Shown one piece after another: positions 52,175 to 63,986 of a DNA stretch of 64,000 nt. The DNA lies in NCBI RefSeq assembly GCF_027595985.1, contig NC_073303.1, positions 326,677,679 to 326,741,678 on the forward strand. The letters run 5' to 3'. Made by a program: the position numbers and the translations under genes. The stretch is from Sorex araneus (lineage: Eukaryota > Chordata > Mammalia > Eulipotyphla > Soricidae). The notes below the pieces were generated by a model. It worked only from the letters and a program-made list of their open reading frames with translations. It did no database searches and had not been told where the DNA came from. Each line of letters begins with the position of its first letter. Position 1 is the first letter of the stretch.

Positions 52175-53670
52175 ATATATTTCTGAAAAAAAAAGTGATA
52201 ACTTGAATGTCTTGGCAAGAGGAAAGTTATAAAAACATTCTAATATATTCCCAGTTTTTTTTTTAAATCCCTTATTTGTTTAGTCAAAGGCTCTTGTAAT
52301 AATAAGTTTCTGGACACATATATAGCAGGTATGCATAACATGTTTTCAAATATAAAATGAGAATACTGAATTTGTTCTATATTTCACATATATTTCAACA
52401 TTAGATAATTTTATCTAAAATTATGCTATTTTGTGTACAGTTTAGAAAATGTAGCTCGAATACATTCCTGATAGATATCTATAATATGTATCCATTTTAT
52501 ACATGGCTCGCAGAGGAGATTACCTGAGTTTCAATGTCTTACATGAGAATCAAAAAGAAGTTTAAACTCGATGGTGCTGTCTCTGAGTTCACAGACTTCA
52601 TTGAAAGTGATCATGGGAGAACATTTGAGAAAACTCAAGCAATGTCTGATCATATGAGAAAAGGGAGGTGAGCAAGGACTCAAGCCCATATAAAACAGGA
52701 AGAACTGAAAGAGGTCCTGGATCTTGGTAGAGCCCGAAACCTGATCAAAAATAATCTTCTGACAAAATTCTCAGATTCTTATATTTTCTTGCCCTTGTTT
52801 TTTCACATAGTAAAATGCGCAACTCTTTGTAGTTTCTTGTTAGACGTAATTAAAGTTTTATGTATCTGTCTGGGAAGATAGACATTAGATTCACTGTTGC
52901 ATGCTGTTTTATTTGATAGCTGTGTATTTAGGAACATCAAAAGCATGTTTTTCAAGCATGCTAGAGACAAGATGGGTGTTGTGGTCAGACCTAGCTGTTC
53001 CTTGCTCTTCAGAAGGGTGTGGTAGCTTAAATGAAGCTTAGAGAATCACCAGAATTTGAAGACTCCCTGAATTAAAGTAATAAGTATGTTTGACTTCAAG
53101 TTGAATCTGAAAGAGATTTACCTGAGAAAATACAACACCCAATAATATCTATAATCCCGCTCTTTGTTATCTTTTCACCTTTCAGTGTAATAAGGGAACA
53201 TGTGCACTTGTTCATAAGTCAAATAAAAAGATTCAAAAAACAAGGCCTGCCCTGAAACTGTCTGTGAAATTTCCCAGGATTGCAGCTTCCTGACACCAGA
53301 GTTGTAGTAGTTGGCTTTCTTGTTGGGTGTGTCATTAGCTTCCATCGTTAGGTTTACAATTTTATTCTAGAAACATGCTGTGGTTGAAACCTGACAAACA
53401 GGCTCCTACTTCTGAGAAGTGGAAAACTTGAAGGACACAGTAGTCAACCATGGTTTTCTGCATAGTTTTCAGTGGCTATACTATCTAGGAAAAGTAAGAG
53501 AGTCGCTTTGTTTGTAGGCAGGCAGACATGTGACTCATACAGTGTTCCCATCTCCCATCTGCAACCAGAGAAATTGTAACGTGACTTCTCCTACAAAACA
53601 GAGATGAAGGAATTCAGAACTGCTGAGCATCCAGAGAGCCTTTTTGCTGCTTTAAATGTTGGTTCCATTT
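52175..53670. other. AT-rich intergenic sequence
   Basis: No gene or repeat recognised over about 1.5 kb. Confidence 0.5.
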
Positions 53671-53674
53671 GTTG

Positions 53675-54010
53675 GTCAGAGAGGTCATGCAGAGGTAGGG
53701 CTCTTGCCTTTCATGGACCAATTCCAGTTTAAATCTGCAGCACCACATCACTGTCACTGTATCACTGTCATCTCGTTGTTCATCCATTTACTTGAGCGGG
53801 TGTCAGTAGTGTCTCCGTTCATCCCAGCCCTGAGATTTTAGCAGCCTCCCCTTACTCGTCTTTCCCAACGATTGGAGGTTTCTTTCAAGGTCAGGGGAAT
53901 GAAACCTGTTATTGTTGCTGTTTTTGGCATATCAAACACATGGGGAGCTTGCCAGATATGGTCCCCAAAACATTGTCAGAAGTGATACATGAGTGCATGA
54001 GCACTGCTGT
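53675..54010 (+). mobile_element. SINE-A copy split by a later insertion
   Basis: The head half ('tgcagaggtagggctcttgc', 'tttaaatctgcagcaccaca') ends at about 53747. The body continues at about 53956 with 'tatggtccccaaaacattgt' and 'gtcagaagtgatacatgag'. In intact copies these parts are adjacent. Confidence 0.75.
53748..53955 (-). mobile_element. Composite C 3' part nested in a SINE-A
   Basis: Antisense: tail 'cactgtcactgtatcactgt', 'ttgagcgggtgtcagtagtg', then the C-specific segment 'cagccctgagattttagcag' and 'tcaggggaatgaaacctg', ending at 'catggggagcttgccag'. It is a 5'-truncated C of the 7.1-kb type. Confidence 0.8.
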
Positions 54011-54011
54011 A

Positions 54012-55090
54012 TGTGTGTGTATGTGTGTTTGTGTGTGTTGATACCTATATGTAGGTGTAATACCTCTCTTGTTAACAACCTATATTCTTCACCTCAGACT
54101 TTGGCTGAACAGAATTGTGATACCATTTCAGCACTTAATATTGTGCATGCTCTATGGATGAAGATGGTCTTTTTGATATTATACCTTTCACTATTCCCTT
54201 TTACTATAATTCATAAGACATTTGTTTTAAAATAAAATCAATTTAATTTTTCTTTGTCTCCCTCATACTTTGTTGAGTCTTAAAAATGGCTTTAGACTGT
54301 TTATTGTTTTTCCTTTAGCCTCTTCCCCATTTTGCAAACTGACCTCCTTCAATCTCTTTTTTTCTTTCCTTTTTTTCACTAGGAAAAATGAAGCACACCA
54401 TGCCAAGGAAAATATTTTCTTTGCCAAACATGTTCCAAGAAAGTGAGCTTTTCCTCCAAGCCTCTAAATTATACTCTGAAATCTAAAGAAGTCTCCACAT
54501 ATTACTTCAACTGTACATTTGGAAACCTTGGTACTTTTATCTTTTGTTGAGTAGCAGTTTCCAAATGTCAAATATAGTTTATTTAATTGTAAGTAAGGCA
54601 TTTTAAGTAAATATATTCTCCAAATCTTTATATCCTTTGGTCAAAACTGCATCTCTCTTAGATGGTTCTCAAATATAGCTAGGCCTTTCCATAGAGTTAC
54701 CAGATATGTATTAACCCCAAAGGACTCCTCCTACCTCCACTGTCACAGCCTTTTCATCTGTCGGAGCTGAAATATGATTTTTGCTAGAATTCCATTTGTT
54801 TGTTAACATTAGCTCCTGGTGTGTGTTTAACACACGGTGATCAAATGTTATTATTATCAGTGGAAAACTTTGGAACCATGGATAGATTTGCAAACATAAC
54901 CATGACTGTTGAAATGCCAAGGAACCTAAATCTGAGCATCCTCCTTGAAGGGCCTCTTCCTTCCTCTTCACTTTATTTCCTATGGTTTGACTGGCTAGGG
55001 CATATACTTCCCAAGAAGAAAGTGAATTGAGTGGGAAAATTAAGGGGGGGGGACTAAGGACAGAATATTTTAAAAGGATAAAGAAAAGAG
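54012..55090. other. AT-rich intergenic sequence
   Basis: A short TGTG-rich run at 54009-54040; otherwise nothing recognised. Confidence 0.5.
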
Positions 55091-55093
55091 TCT

Positions 55094-55217
55094 CCCCTGT
55101 GGCACTGCTGGGAAGAACGAGTAAAGAGAGGCTGCTAAAATCTTAGGGCTAGGACAAATGGAGACATTACTGGCACCCGCTCAAGCAAATTGTTGATCAA
55201 CGGGATGACAGTGAAAG
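55094..55217 (+). mobile_element. 5'-truncated composite C
   Basis: It begins in the C-specific body ('cctgtggcactgctgggaag') and runs through 'gctgctaaaatcttagggct', 'tactggcacccgctcaagca' to 'cgggatgacagtgaaag'. Same 3' half as at 7.1 and 25.6 kb. Confidence 0.8.
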
Positions 55218-55219
55218 AA

Positions 55220-56140
55220 AAGATTGTAAGCCAGTGAGGCCACTATTCGAGAAATGATATTATCGATTAAAAAAGATAGAAACCTAATAATCAGGCACAA
55301 GCATTCTTTTTCCTCACTTATATATTGTTCATTCTTCATTTCCAGCACTAGAAATTTAAATCTTAAGAAATTGGAGAGTCTGATGCCATTCTCTAGAATT
55401 TGGCTTTGAGCTTAGACTCTGTCATCATTGCGGTGCACAAAGGATGCTGCAGGATGCAATGAGGCCTGCACATGTTGACTGTTCTATTGCTGCGCCACAC
55501 CTCTATGTGCCCCTTTTAACAGAAAGTTGTACATTTCAAAGTGCAGCTTAAAGAGTAGCAGCAAGGACAGAATTCTTTGATGGTTCATTTTGGGGACTGA
55601 GTTCACTGCCTGTAATTCAGTTTCTTTTTCAGTGCTTGCTTAAAATTTAGTTACAGGAGTCACCAGAATATAAAGCAAAGTAAATAGCATTAATTTATCT
55701 TAAAAATATGAGAGGGTGGAGGAGAAACTAAAGCAATACAGCTTATTACCTAAAAATGCTTTTATAATCAAAACCAGAATGGTTATAGTTCCAAGTGGAA
55801 TGAAAAATTTCTGCTTTGTATAACAGGTTGCAAGGCTGCAACGATTTTAAAAAAGCATTTTTTAGGGGCTTGCAAACTTCAACATCTTCTGCTTAGTATG
55901 TAAAAGTCTTGTGTTTAGTATGTAAAAGTATTTATGAGACGCTCATTTGAAATCTATATTGCTCTTTACACATAGTTATACTTACCTGTTTAGTGGGCTC
56001 CAGGTTGAATTAATTTTTTTAAAAATTAGTATATTTTAATGACAAACATGCTATAATTCTTAGTGAATATTCAAACTTCCTTAAATTAAAGAAAAAAAGA
56101 AAAGAAAGAAAGGAACTCTTAGATTCATGTAACTAAAATA
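55220..56140. other. AT-rich intergenic sequence
   Basis: The phrase 'tagtatgtaaaagt' occurs twice at about 55895-55930. No gene recognised. Confidence 0.5.
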
Positions 56141-56144
56141 AACC

Positions 56145-57020
56145 AGGCTATGTGGGACTCTGTGACTGAAACTTCTAGTTCAAGGGAACCAGGAACAGGC
56201 GTCCTTCACTGTCTCCCCGTGTTCCCAGAAACTTGGCAGTCACGCCCATAAACCACCTGTGGCTGGCACCAGATAATTTTGTCATCAGCCACGACCCAGA
56301 GACTCATTGTCCATCTCTCCCGGAAGAGACCATAAGACAACACACACCACAGCTATGCCGCAGGACCTGGGCTCCAGGCTGTTTCTTTCAGGGTGCCCCG
56401 GAAGGGGTGGGTGAGACCCCTCCCCGCCCCAAGGGACTCAGCCCCAGCAGCTGAAAACCTCCATAATTCAACCACCCCATGCTCATGGTTGTTCTCCACA
56501 CACTCAGACCGAGCCTCACCCATGATTGAACGGATTTCTGGATGCAAGGCGCCATTTGTGGCAGCGCGACATCCCATACCTCACACCACTCATACTCCAA
56601 GAGTAGGATATCACATTTGACGGGGGTTAAAGTAGGAGGCAACCAAACTTAGAAGGATATGTATATATATATGTACTCACACATTCATGCACACACACAC
56701 ACACACATATGCACATAAGGCTCAAACTTTAACAACATGTTAGTGATCTCTCATAGAAGGGCTTAATGGCCCCTTCATGAAATACAATAATCTTCACACA
56801 CTTTCCTTTAAGAAAACTTTTTTGGAGCATTTTCAAAGTTTTTCATAACAAACAATGCAAAATAAATTACTTTGGTTCTGCTTTGGGGTAGGAGTGGGGG
56901 TTCGGGATTGAAACATCTGAAATATGGTGGTGAGAAGGTGTAATAGTGGTGGGATTGGTGTTCAAACATTAAATGTAATAAAATATTGTTAAATACTTTA
57001 TAAAATAAAGTAAAATTTTA
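56145..57020 (+). mobile_element. Composite C with LINE-like 3' end
   Basis: One C unit ('gggactctgtgactgaaact', 'acttggcagtcacgcccata', 'cagcagctgaaaacctccat', 'cacactcagaccgagcctca'), a TA/CA microsatellite at about 56655-56710, then an AT-rich 3' end ('aatagtggtgggattggtgt') with an AAAATA tail. The 3' end resembles that of the minus-strand copy at 33.8 kb. Confidence 0.75.
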
Positions 57021-57024
57021 AAAA

Positions 57025-57850
57025 ATAGAAAAGCAAAATAAAATAATCAACAATATTTGATGCTTTTGTTTTCTCTATCCATCACTTGACTTTACATTTT
57101 TCTTATTTTAACTTCATTTTCAGAATCTTCTTGGTTGTGGCCACTGGAAGCTCTAAGGTTTTGTAAACTTTATAGCAAGGAATTTCTGTTCCCAGTAGAT
57201 TCACAAAATTAGCAAGAACACACCCTGTGTCCAATGAGACAGAGCAAGTCACTGCACCAAGAAAGGATCATCTGTTTATTTTTAGACAGGAGAGGAGGGA
57301 CCAGTTTGGTGGAAACCTCAGCAGACTATGGTTTAGGTGATACACAGAGCTAGAAAGAGTATTTGGAAAAAGGGTGGGTCAAAAAAATGGGAATAGATAT
57401 TTTCAGGTCAAGGCTTTTGTAAGTCTACTAAGATTATATTTTTAAAAATCATGTTTCTTCTATGAGCTCTGATATCCCATGTGATAAAGTCTGATAACAC
57501 TGAATTTATTGGAAAATGAAACCAATATTTATCTACCACTATCTACCTACTACTTCAGCGTCCACAATAATCTGTGCTAGATGCGGTTAAATCCCATTTT
57601 ACAGAGAAAGAAACAGGGTCTCAAGAAGATGACAGGGAATGGTTACAAAATAATTATGACAATGGCAACCATATCTATTTCCACTTGTAAAAGCCAAGCT
57701 GGGAGATGAAATCTCTCCAAAGTAGAAGAGGAAGGAAAAGAACCAAGTGGAGTCTGAGGAACTCAGGTTGTCAGAGGAGCTGCTGGGTCTTACTTTCCTA
57801 GAGACACATTCATGCTCTACCCCATACCCCAAAACATACACGGGTCAACA
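57025..57850. other. Repeat-poor intergenic sequence
   Basis: No gene recognised. Confidence 0.5.
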
Positions 57851-58359
57851 GTTAACCTATTCAAAAATGTGTGTCCTCAGCACTGAGTACTGGAAGACAC
57901 CACAGTGCCGGCAATCTCTCTGGGCCCCATACCAGGTCGATTTCACCAGGCACCCCAGATGGAGCAGGTGCAGTCTCCCCACTCTCCAGATGGAATCCTG
58001 GTGACCAAGAGCTTCCACAAGCAAGGCCCAGGTATGCGGGTTCCAGGACTAAATCTCCAGGCCACATGGCCACAGAAAACCTGGACTGCCTAACCCCAGC
58101 AGACTGACTGTAATGCCCACAACTTTCCTCCAGGTGCCATATTAGCACACCAGCAGCCCTGGCCCAGAGACTCCCCAGCTGAATCCCAAAATGGATTAGT
58201 GCTATACAGAGATGTCTCTGGAACTCAACCATTTGCAATCTAAAAATTTACATTTATAATCACGGCCGTGTGAGCTCTCATGATATTCAAAATGAGCAAT
58301 GAAAAATAAATTATCTAGCATCTGCCCCTGGCAGGTAGGCTTGAATGGTGGTGGGAAAT

Positions 58360-58373
58360 TTCAAGCAAAACTT
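58360..58373. repeat. Target-site duplication, left
   Basis: Exact match to 58517-58530. Confidence 0.9.
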
Positions 58374-58516
58374 GTATCACTTGTATCACTCGTCATCCTG
58401 TTGCTCATCAATTTGCTGGAACGGGAGCAAGTAACATCTCCATTTGTCCCTGTCGCTTGCTAGTGTAGCCCAAGGGCATCTGCTTGTTCCAGGAACATGA
58501 AGAGTATCAAACCTTA
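58374..58516 (-). mobile_element. Truncated SINE-B/C tail insertion with perfect duplication
   Basis: Antisense tail 'gtatcacttgtatcactcg' and 'ttgctcatcaatttgctgga' occupy about the first 80 bp; the remaining 60 or so bp do not match SINE-B. A perfect 14-bp duplication, 'ttcaagcaaaactt' (58360-58373, 58517-58530), bounds the whole 143 bp. The target lies inside the L1-like 3' end of a composite C. Confidence 0.85.
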
Positions 58517-58530
58517 TTCAAGCAAAACTT
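58517..58530. repeat. Target-site duplication, right
   Basis: Exact match to 58360-58373. Confidence 0.9.
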
Positions 58531-58799
58531 AATGCCCAAAATTAAAGAGAGAGTATTGGGGAAATTGTCTGCCATAGAGGTAGGGTGTGGAATGGGATGT
58601 GGATGGTGGAAGGTGTGCACTGGTGCAGGGATGGTTGTTTCATCATTGTATGGTTGAATCTCAAACATGAAAGCTTTGTAACTTTATCTCATGGTTATAC
58701 AATTTTAAAAAAGAGAAAGTAATGTGGAGTTCATGCTCAATTCAACTAGCTTAATCAACGGCTGAACAAATAGCAGTACTCCTACATTATTAAAAAAAT

Positions 58800-60280
58800 G
58801 CAAAAACAAAACTGCATGTCCTTTAGGGATAACTAGTTCTTAATTATAAACATATTAGTGTGGGTTGAGGTAATCTGCTGTTTGGGGTTTTTCTTTTTCT
58901 TCTAATGTCTGAATAAAGCTAATGAACTCTGAGAAATAGATTATTAAAGTATGAGGGGTTATTTGGTGACCCTCAGGGAAAGGCAGGTCTAGATATGGAG
59001 TCATTACATTTCAGAAAACCATTAGGGCTCTGGTGCCTTCAGGCATAGAGCAATCAGCAGGGAGCAATCAGCTCAGCAAGGGCAGCCAACATATCCCACT
59101 GATGAAGCATTTTCACATATGAGCAGAATTTGGACCTCACTTAGGAAGCTGTGTAAGTGAAGGAATTCAGATAGTTTCTGATAAGCCATATGCCAACATT
59201 TCTCTCCTCTACCATTTGATCGAGCTCCCAAAACTTGAGTAACAAGGTCTACATCCTTGAGTGATAGACTCAAGTACTTTGTTAATCATCATACATGAAA
59301 ATTATGTCTTGAAATGGAACTTTTTTATTACTTGCCTCTTTCTGGTTTCCTTAATCTTCTCCCATTTCAGAAAGAAGAAAGCATTACTTTCTCATGTATA
59401 ACCAATCAATTCAACTGAGGGAAACATGGGATCTCATGTGAAATATATTTTCAAGGTAAGGGAATAGACGGAGGAGGTACAGAAAGTCCTCCAACACTAT
59501 CCCTGAGCTTTGTAAGTTCCTCTTAGATTCCATACCTTGCCAAGAAATTCCTTTCTACGCATGTAGTTTACTAAAATAATTAAGTTACAGGGGTTTGCTT
59601 TTCTAGTGCTCATGTTGCTAAGACTGAGTCCTACAGAGAATCTGAGAGTCTGGGACAGGGGCTGCAGGAAGAAGGGAATGATGCTTCCAAAGAGGCCAGT
59701 AAATGAGAAAGAGACACCAACCACTGAGGTGGGGGAAGAGTTGAATTCAGTCTTGGGAACTATATTGGAGAAATATATGGACTTTGGTGCCATCAAACAA
59801 ATGTGGTTTCTATTTCAGACCCAACCTTTCATAGGAGAAATTTCAGGCAGGCTGCCTCACCACTGTACCTCACACAATGAAAATCATGACTTGAGTTCAT
59901 ATGTGTTCATATGGGTCCCTGTGGAAATTCTCAGTAGGATCTTGGTGAGTGGTTGTGGCCTTCTCCCTTCTCTAGCTGGAGAAAATGAAAATGCCTATCA
60001 GGCTTAAAATTTGCCCTCTGACTTTCCAGAATCAAGTAATGTTCAGAAGAAGTTTGGGGTGTGAGTGGGGGGGAAGAGATGAATGGCAGAGAAAGCAGAG
60101 TTGTAACTGTTTTAAAGTCTGAAAGACATCCAGAAAAGTTGTCAGGACAAATACTGCAGGGACAAAACAAGCTAAAACTTCCACAAACATTTCCATAATT
60201 GGAGTGGCTCATCCCCTGTAAGAGATGGCCAGATCTATTTTATGCAGTTGTCTCTTGATTCCTTACAGGAACTCTAGACC
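58800..60280. other. Repeat-poor intergenic sequence
   Basis: Contains the longest open frame outside recognised repeats (59606-60007, plus strand, 133 codons), with a 99-codon frame opposite it at 59497-59796. Neither shows a domain I recognise, so I do not call a gene. Confidence 0.45.
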
Positions 60281-60284
60281 ATAG

Positions 60285-60405
60285 ATGATGTGATGGATCA
60301 AGTATGCGGTGGGTGCATGCTTTCCGGGTGGAAGGCCCAGGTTTGATGCTTGGCACTTACATGGTCTCCTGAACACTACTTGGTGTCCACCAAAATACAC
60401 CACCA
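60285..60405 (+). mobile_element. SINE-A copy, shortened
   Basis: Sense remnants: 'ggtgggtgcatgctttccgg', 'cccaggtttgatgcttggca' and 'catggtctcctgaacactac'. Confidence 0.7.
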
Positions 60406-60409
60406 AGTG

Positions 60410-61215
60410 TGTTCCACCATAATAAATACACAGCAAAGGTATATTATCATTGTTATCCCCAACATACAGATAAGAAAATGAGATTTACTAAGTTGAACTG
60501 CCAAGTTTCAAATCTGGCAGCTTTCAGCTGGTGCAGCTGTGTGTGGGGCCCAGGTATGGCAGCCACACCGGACAGGTGCTGGCCCACCCACAGAGCTTAG
60601 CCCCTGTGTCACTGAGGTGCCCAGTAATGGCAGATAGACATTTTTGCCAGTTTCCAGTGACGTCATGAATGGATCTTCCCATGTCAGGAAAGAGAAGGGG
60701 AGGGGGAGTGGGTAAAAGAGAATGGAAGGGAAAGAGAAAACATGGTCTGAAGGGAAGAAAGGAATAAGACAGGAATTGCAGAAATGACAGTCTGCAGAGA
60801 GCGTGGGACCAGCTGAGACTCTGCTGAAGCTCCAGGAACCAGTAATCTCCAAAAGATGCCACTTTGGGCAAGGGAATGGGATGAGGATCAGACCATGTTG
60901 GCCCTGATTTGGGGCAGAATTCCTGGTGGCTTAAAAGGCGGAAGGAGAGGAGGCCTCCATCTGTCCTGAATACTTCCGTGGTGAGAATGTGAACAGGCCG
61001 AGACTTCCTCCTGGCCCTTCAAGGGTTTTCTTAGCATCACCAGCCAGTTTTAGCTGTTAAGGAAAATTTAATTTTTTTTTAATGAAAGAAATTAAATTCT
61101 TGTTCTTTCTAAAACTTATTGTTTATTTTATGAGTTGTTCCTCAAAACATGGAATCTCATTTTTTATACAGAGCTCACCCTTCTGCATGCATGTAAAATA
61201 AAAAATTATGTATTC
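60410..61215. other. Repeat-poor intergenic sequence
   Basis: Somewhat GC-rich from 60520 to 61000. No gene recognised; the 114-115 codon minus-strand frames overlap each other in different phases and look like chance. Confidence 0.5.
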
Positions 61216-61221
61216 ATGATT

Positions 61222-61972
61222 TTTAAATTTTTTTTTAATTTTATTGATTTTATTGAATCACCGTGAGATAGTTACAAGCTTTTATGTTTGATTTACAATC
61301 TCACAATGATCAAACACCCATCCCTCCACCAGTGCACATTCCCCACAATCAATATCCCGTGTATATCCCTCCCTCCCCCTACCTCCATCGCAGACAATAT
61401 TCCCCATACTCTTTCTCTACTTTTGAGCATTATAGCTTGCAACACAAACACTGAGAGGTCATCATGTTTGGTCCATTATCTACTTTCTGCATGCATCTCC
61501 CATCCCAATTGTTTCCTCCAGCCATCATTTTCTTAGTGATCCCTTCTCTATTCCATCTTCCTTCTCCCCTCTGCTCATGAAGCAGTCTTCCAGCTATGGG
61601 GCAATCCTCCTGGCCCTTGTATCTATCTACTGTCCTTGGGTGTCAGCCTCATGTGATGCTACCCTATACTCCACAAATGAGTGCAGTCCCTCTATGTCTG
61701 TCCCTCTCTTTCTGACTCATTTAACATGATACTCTCCATGTTTATCCATTTAAAAGCAAATTTCATGACTTCATCTCTCCTAACATCTGCCTAATATTCC
61801 AAGATGTACCAAAGTTTCTTTAACCAGTCATCTGTTTTAGGACACTCCGGTTGTTTCCATATTTTGGCTATTGTGAACAGTGCTCCAATGAATATATAGG
61901 TACAGATTTCTCTTGACATTGTTGGTTTATTTTCAGGTTCTTTTCCATTTTCTGCTATCAATTTTTGCTTTC
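61222..61972 (-). mobile_element. Internally deleted L1, 3' part
   Basis: Minus strand: A tail read as T at about 61226-61250, L1 3' UTR ('attgaatcaccgtgagatag'), then the end of ORF2 up to 'tgctccaatgaatatatagg'. At about 61908 homology with ORF2 of the other L1s stops, and the sequence continues as ORF1-like coding sequence (about 61910-61955) instead of upstream ORF2. Element M copy 3 separates this part from the rest of ORF1. Confidence 0.75.
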
Positions 61973-61979
61973 TTTATTT

Positions 61980-62674
61980 TATTTTTTATTTTTTATTTTA
62001 TTAAATCACCGTGTGGAAGATTACAATGCTTTCGGGCTTAGGTCTCAGTTATACAATGCTGAAACAACCATCCCTTCACCAGTGCCCATATACCACCACC
62101 AAAAAAAAAAAAAAAAACCAAACCCACACAGTACATCTCCCATCCCGCCCCCCCACCCCCTACCTTGTAACTGATAAGTTTCATTTTACATTCTGTTTAC
62201 TTTGGTTACATTCAATATTTCAACACAAACCTCACTATTGTTGTTAGGAGTACCCCACTAGATTCAGACCTACTGTGAAGACAAATAAGGTCGCGCGGCC
62301 GCAGTAGCAGTAGCGGCCACGCGGTTTTGAATTTCTGTACTTTAACAAGAAGTCCAGGGAGATTTCTTCTAGATATTAGATAATTGCAGGCTTGAAAACC
62401 CAATCTGTGGTAGTCTTAATATGGCGGCCACTGCGCCCTTCATCCCCGGAGAGAAAGAGGAGAGAGAGAGAAATACCTTTCCCCTCCTGGGCGGGCACGG
62501 GGCCGAGGCTTAGTTCTCAGGCTGGAGACATTCTGCGAGGAGTTGCCCACGCCGAGAGAGGTTTTGCTGGGTCTGGATTCACGCTTGTGCAGCTGCGGAG
62601 AGGCCACACATGCGTGCGGCCCCCGGGATCACATCTCGGCGGAGGGAGGGGCCGGTGCCTCCCACCTTCCCAAG
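61980..62674 (-). mobile_element. Element M copy 3: one GC-rich unit plus L1-like 3' end
   Basis: About 695 bp inserted into ORF1 of the deleted L1. The tail is at 61975-62003 (T-rich), the 3' UTR runs to about 62280, then comes a CpG-rich part. A stem-loop 'gcgcggccgc' (62293-62302) / 'gcggccacgc' (62313-62322), one mismatch, is followed by a unit beginning 'atatggcggccactgcgcc' and ending 'ccttcccaag'. Only one unit is present, against two in copies 1 and 2. The flanks share an imperfect duplication, 'aatttttgcttt' (61960-61971) against 'aatttttttgcttt' (62675-62688). The high CpG content suggests relative youth. Confidence 0.8.
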
Positions 62675-63027
62675 AATTTTTTTGCTTTATTTTTATGTTC
62701 ATTTCCATTTTCTGCTGTTGTCGGGAGAGTCTCTGCACCTCATCTCCGAGCTCACTGATTCTATCCTTAGCAACGGTTGCTCTGTTGCTGAGGTCTTCCA
62801 TTGAGTTTTTCATTTCACCTGTCAAGTTTTTTAGGTCTGTCATTTCTGCTTGTTTGCATTTTCCTCACCTCTGCTTCCATATTCTCTTGTATTTTATCAG
62901 CAGTGTGTCCCATTGTTTCTTTGAGCTCCTTATACGTCTTTAAAAGTTCTATTTTAAATTCCTTATCTCAGATGTAATACAGTTCATTGTTACTGTTTGA
63001 TTCATTTGGGCTAGCAACTTCAACCAT
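62675..63027 (-). pseudogene. LINE ORF1-like N-terminal part with coiled coil, broken
   Basis: From a putative ATG at 63027 the minus strand encodes the start of an L1-type ORF1 protein (the RNA-binding chaperone of L1). A region rich in E, K, L, M and Q with heptad-like spacing, including 'MKNSMEDLSNRA' and 'RISELGDEVQRL', resembles the ORF1p coiled coil. The frame has a TGA about 17 codons in and a 1-bp shift near 62850. After removal of element M copy 3 and one duplication the frame continues into 61955-61910. Sequence upstream to about 63170 may be its 5' UTR. Confidence 0.7.
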
Positions 63028-63174
63028 TGGGCTTGGTGAGTTTCTGCATTGTTTTACCATAGTGACCTTTGTGTTTTGGAGTTTTATCTCCTGTTGTTGT
63101 ATGTTTATGGTCCTTGCAATCGGGCTATTTTTGTGAGTTGCCTGGCTTATTGGTAGGTATATGTGAGACCTGGG

Positions 63175-63952
63175 ATAAGTAATGCCTCAAATGTGGGGTG
63201 TAGAGAAAATAAGTTCTTGACACAGATGCACCAGAGTCCATGTGGTTTTGTGTTTAGGGGGTTAGGAGGTGTTCCAGATGAGTGGATGGGGGAGTGACAA
63301 TAGGGGTCCACAAACCTGATGGAGGAAGTTGACAGCACAGCACTGGATGGGCAACGGCTGGGGGCAGGATGCAGGACCCCCAGGATGCTGGGAGGAGTTG
63401 GGGTCTGGGTGCATTGGGCACATTTTCACCTCAAACATTTAAAAGTAAAGTGTCTTGAGAAATTAGAAGAGGAACACACAGTACCTGACAGTGAGGTTTT
63501 CTAGGATTAAAACTAAGCTATAGTTTAAAAAGTTGCCTTGTCACCAGCCCTGAAGCAGCATGAAGGCCAATCCCAGTAGAAAATGCAGAAAGAGCCCTGG
63601 TGAGACCAACCGAGGGTCCCCTCAGAAAAATGTTTCAAGGGGGAAAAAAAGACCATGATAAGAATTTGAGAAAATATCACCAGGAATTCAATCTGTTTCA
63701 TATCATGCTAGCAATGGGTGCTTATCTCTACAGAGAAAGCCCTAAGTTGAAAGTTTCAGAAAATTCCTGTAAAAATCACCTTCGCAAATACAAGCCACAA
63801 AGTCTTCATTCTGGTGCTTCCTGTATTTCTATCTGACAAGTGTAATTCGTTTGTTTGTTTGTTGGTTGGTTGGTTGGTTTTGTTTTTTCACTTTGTGGGA
63901 GATCCTCAGCTCTCTCCTCTGTAGAAATCTGGATTCTCTTTTGAATGCAAAA

Positions 63953-63986
<34 letters not shown>

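Larger units (their letters stand above)
57865..58790 (+). mobile_element. Divergent composite C, L1-like 3' end and extra 3' segment
   Basis: The 5' part aligns in order with C words ('ggcccaggtatgcgggttcc', 'ggactaaatctccaggccac', 'cctggcccagagactcccc'). An L1-like 3' end follows from about 58290 ('agagagagtattggggaaat', 'ggtgtgcactggtgcaggga', 'caaacatgaaagctttgtaa'), interrupted by a later 143-bp insertion at 58374-58516. The terminal segment at 58719-58788 is shared with 20.2 and 27.2 kb. The left boundary is uncertain. Confidence 0.7.

Noticed and set aside
59606-60007. 133-codon open frame on the plus strand
   Set aside because: No domain, no recognisable family, an overlapping 99-codon frame on the other strand, and no splice or promoter context. 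Length is compatible with chance in 64 kb. A protein search giving conserved hits would change this.
62392-62943. 183-codon plus-strand open frame
   Set aside because: It lies antisense across element M copy 3 and the ORF1-like fragment; GC-rich repeat sequence explains the lack of stops.
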